A program made the translations under genes and the position numbers. The notes beneath the pieces are model-generated. The model was not told where the DNA came from. It saw only the letters and a list, made by a program, of their open reading frames with translations, and did not search any database. 23,484 bases of DNA from an uncultured Eubacteriales bacterium (lineage in GTDB: Bacteria > Bacillota_A > Clostridia > Christensenellales > Aristaeellaceae), in contig CADBLV010000229.1 in the NCBI GenBank assembly GCA_902795555.1, positions 1-23,484 of the forward strand. Reading direction: 5' to 3'. Below are positions 20,989 through 23,484 of this stretch, piece by piece. Position 1 is the stretch's first letter; each line of letters opens with the position of its first letter.

Positions 20989-23313
20989 ATGAGAAACACC
21001 ACCTTCATGGAATTGCCGGTTCTACCCCTGCGCGGGCTGATGATCTTCCCGAACATGGTGCTGCATTTCGATGTGGGCCGACAGAAGTCTATCGGCGCCT
21101 TGGAACAGGGAATGCTGACCGATCAGAAGGTTTTTCTGATTGCGCAAAAGGACGATGACACAGAAGATCCCGGACCGGACGACCTCTGCAAGGTGGGAAC
21201 CGTGGCACAGGTCAAACAGGTGATGAATCTGCCGGGGGAGAATATCCGTGTGCTGGTCGAGGGTGAAAACCGGGGCATCATCAGCCAGGTGCTGTCCACG
21301 GATCCCTTTCTGAAAGCGTCAGTCAGGATTTATAAGGATAAGGTTCCGCGCTCCCCGGATGCGAAAGCGCTGCTGCGAACAGCGCAGGACCTGTTTGAAC
21401 AATATGCCCTCATCTCCCAGCGGGTTAGCCAGGAGACCGTCGAGCTGATCCGGGGCGTTGAATCCCCCGGGGATCTGGCTGATCTGCTGGCCGCGAATAT
21501 CCTTTCGCGCCGGGAAGAGAAGCAGGGGATTCTGGATGAACTGGATCCGATGCGCAGGCTGGAGAAGATCTGCGTCGTTCTTATGCGTGAGACCGATATG
21601 GCCGACACGGAAAAACAGATCCAGGCCAGGATTAAAAAACAGGTTGAAAAAAACCAGAAGGACTACTACCTGCGGGAGCAGATCAAAGCGATTCAAACCG
21701 AGCTGGGCGACCAGGAAGATTCGGAAATCGCGGAGCTTCGCAAGCGGATGGAGGAAACCCCGCTGAACGAGGAGGCCAGGGCCAAGTGCGAAAAGGAACT
21801 GGATCGGATGAGCCGCACGCCTTCCGGATCTCCGGAAGCCGCCCTCAGCCAGACCTATATTGAATGGATTCTGGATCTCCCATGGGGAAAAGAAACGAAA
21901 GATAATCTGGATCTGAACCGTGCCAGAGAGGTGCTGAACCGGGATCACTACGGCATGGAGGAAGTGAAGGAACGGATTATTGAATATCTGGCGGTGCTCA
22001 GGCTGAAAAAGGACATGAAGGGTCCGATTCTGTGCTTTGTGGGCCCTCCGGGCGTCGGAAAAACCAGTATCGTGAAGGCGATCGCCGAGGCGCTGGACCG
22101 GAAGTTTGTTCAGATGAGCCTGGGCGGCGTGCGGGATGAGGCGGAAATTCGGGGACACCGCAGAACCTATATCGGCTCTATTCCGGGACGGATCATTTAC
22201 GGCATGAAGCAGGCGGGAACCGTAAATCCCGTGTTCCTGTTTGACGAAATTGACAAGATGAGCGCGGATTTCAGGGGAAATCCGGCGGCCGCGCTGCTGG
22301 AAGTGCTGGATGCGGAGCAGAACAACGCATTCCGCGATCATTATCTGGAGCTCCCCTTTGATCTGAGCAAGGTTATGTTTATCACCACCGCCAACAGCAT
22401 GGAAACGATTCCCGGACCGCTGCTGGACCGGATGGAATTGATTGAGGTTCCCAGCTATACCGAGGAAGAAAAGCTGCATATTCTCAAGCTCCATCTGATG
22501 CCGAAGCAGATCCTGGAGCACGGGATGAAGCCCGGCGCTCTGAAGGTGGCGGACAGCGTTTACCGGAGCATGATAGAGGGATATACCCGGGAAGCCGGCG
22601 TGCGCACCCTGGAGCGGACCGCAGCGAAAGTGTGCCGGAAAGCGGCGGTTTACATGCTGGATCACAACAAGAAGACCATGACGATCAACGCTGCCAGATT
22701 AACGGAGCTGCTGGGCGCTCCCCGATATATCAGGGAAGGCCTTGAGAAGGAGCCCAGAGTCGGCGTGGTCAACGGGCTGGCCTATACCAGTATCGGTGGA
22801 GAAATGCTGGAGGTCGAATGCACCGCCATGGCCGGGAAAGGCGGCATGAAGCTGACCGGTCAGCTGGGCGATGTGATGAAGGAATCCGCGGAGGCCGCGT
22901 TCAGCTGGGTGCGGGCCCACAGCGGTGAACTGGGACTGGCTGATGATTTTTATAAGGAAATTGATATCCATATCCATGTGCCGGAAGGGGCTGTACCCAA
23001 GGACGGACCCAGCGCCGGCGTGACCATGGTGACGGCCCTGGTCAGCGCCCTGACAGGCAAACCGGTCCGGCAGAACGTGGCCATGACCGGCGAAATCACC
23101 CTGAGGGGACGCGTGCTGCCCATCGGCGGATTGAAAGAGAAGACCCTGGCGGCCTATCGGGCCGGCATCAAAACCCTGGTCATTCCGGAGGAAAACCGGA
23201 AGGATCTGGAGAAGATTCCGGAGGATGTGCTGGCGAGCTTCCGGATTGTCCCGGTCAGGGAGATTCAGGAGGTGCTGGAAACAGCACTGATTCCGGAAAC
23301 GTTAAAAAAGTAA
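20989..23313 (+). CDS. lon: Lon protease (LonA type)
   Basis: A 774-residue ATP-dependent serine protease that degrades misfolded and regulatory proteins. The N-terminal substrate-binding domain ([17 protein letters not shown]) identifies LonA rather than LonB. A coiled-coil region about 200-270 is followed by Walker A GPPGVGKT (about 352-359), Walker [11 protein letters not shown] and the C-terminal protease domain. The catalytic dyad is Ser675 in [10 protein letters not shown] and Lys718 in GGLKEK, 43 residues apart as in E. coli. CGGAGG about 8 bases upstream sets the start. The order tig-clpP-clpX-lon is common in Bacillota; an engB-like gene would be expected next. The stop codon begins a tandem repeat that runs to the end of the window. 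Confidence 0.97.
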   Translation: MRNTTFMELPVLPLRGLMIFPNMVLHFDVGRQKSIGALEQGMLTDQKVFLIAQKDDDTEDPGPDDLCKVGTVAQVKQVMNLPGENIRVLVEGENRGIISQVLSTDPFLKASVRIYKDKVPRSPDAKALLRTAQDLFEQYALISQRVSQETVELIRGVESPGDLADLLAANILSRREEKQGILDELDPMRRLEKICVVLMRETDMADTEKQIQARIKKQVEKNQKDYYLREQIKAIQTELGDQEDSEIAELRKRMEETPLNEEARAKCEKELDRMSRTPSGSPEAALSQTYIEWILDLPWGKETKDNLDLNRAREVLNRDHYGMEEVKERIIEYLAVLRLKKDMKGPILCFVGPPGVGKTSIVKAIAEALDRKFVQMSLGGVRDEAEIRGHRRTYIGSIPGRIIYGMKQAGTVNPVFLFDEIDKMSADFRGNPAAALLEVLDAEQNNAFRDHYLELPFDLSKVMFITTANSMETIPGPLLDRMELIEVPSYTEEEKLHILKLHLMPKQILEHGMKPGALKVADSVYRSMIEGYTREAGVRTLERTAAKVCRKAAVYMLDHNKKTMTINAARLTELLGAPRYIREGLEKEPRVGVVNGLAYTSIGGEMLEVECTAMAGKGGMKLTGQLGDVMKESAEAAFSWVRAHSGELGLADDFYKEIDIHIHVPEGAVPKDGPSAGVTMVTALVSALTGKPVRQNVAMTGEITLRGRVLPIGGLKEKTLAAYRAGIKTLVIPEENRKDLEKIPEDVLASFRIVPVREIQEVLETALIPETLKK

Positions 23314-23484
23314 GGGAACATCGCGAAAATGAAAAGCGCGGAGTTCCCAAAGAGTAAGGGGAAACAGCGCGAAAATGAAAAACGCGGAGCTTCCAAAGAG
23401 TAAGGGGAAACAGCGTGGAAATGAAAAGCGCGGAGTTCCCAAAAAGTAAGGGGAAACAGCGTGAAAATGAAAAGCGCGGAGTTC
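23311..23484 (+). repeat. 44-46 bp tandem repeat after lon, at least four copies
   Basis: Units begin at 23311, 23355, 23401 and 23447; the last is cut by the window end. Each starts TAAGGG, and the first TAA is the lon stop codon. Each unit carries complementary ends: in unit 1 GGGAAC (23314-23319) pairs with GTTCCC (23343-23348) and an inner CGCG with CGCG. In units 3 and 4 the inner arm becomes CGTG, which still pairs through a G-T wobble. No T-tract is seen. The array may extend further downstream. Confidence 0.9.

Noticed and set aside
23311..23484. CRISPR array
   Set aside because: Copies are adjacent and imperfect along their whole length with no unique spacers, and no cas genes are present.

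Overview
This window reads as a stretch of chromosome from a Bacillota/Clostridia bacterium with a fairly GC-rich genome (upper fifties by eye, not counted). Three things point there: strong AGGAGG-type ribosome sites; the tig-clpP-clpX-lon block; and a compact his operon with a fused hisIE and a PHP-type histidinol phosphatase. It resembles an uncultured gut or rumen lineage, but genus cannot be fixed from the sequence alone.

Layout. (1) 1-5806: histidine operon, all on + strand: 3' end of hisD, then hisC, hisB, hisH, hisA, hisF, hisIE and a PHP histidinol-phosphatase, closed by a terminator at 5816-5850. Only the hisG/hisZ end of the pathway is missing, presumably upstream. (2) 5851-7957: a monocistronic exported protein with a peptidoglycan-binding domain and a YfbK-like von Willebrand A domain, bounded by two strong terminators. 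(3) 7960-12759: a second PHP-domain phosphoesterase, a large membrane GGDEF-PAS-GGDEF-EAL cyclic-di-GMP protein and a DUF3592-like membrane protein. (4) 12764-15480, minus strand: a calcineurin-like phosphoesterase preceded by a 641-aa protein joining a ParB-like segment (EGNKR motif) to a BMP/PnrA-type nucleoside-binding domain without signal peptide. (5) 15580-17345: purC, divergent from the BMP gene, translationally coupled to a secreted NAGPA-like glycosidase. (6) 17403-23313: tig, clpP, clpX and lonA, the protein-folding and proteolysis cluster.

Two things stand out. First, the spacers between genes carry short imperfect tandem repeats (periods about 32-46 bp, 2-4 copies) at 1208, 3254, 7824, 8771, 13473 and 23311. 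Each locus has its own sequence, but each array begins at or close to the stop codon of the upstream gene, and in several the stop codon lies inside the first unit. Several units can fold into hairpins. Second, the cytosolic ParB-like/BMP fusion facing purC across paired divergent promoters looks like a candidate purine-nucleoside sensor. Smaller points are a promoter embedded in a terminator at 7927-7965 and a structured element at 4186-4287 with a partial relative at 17346-17400. No rRNA, tRNA, CRISPR array, transposase or phage gene was seen. No gap longer than 300 bases lacks a gene.
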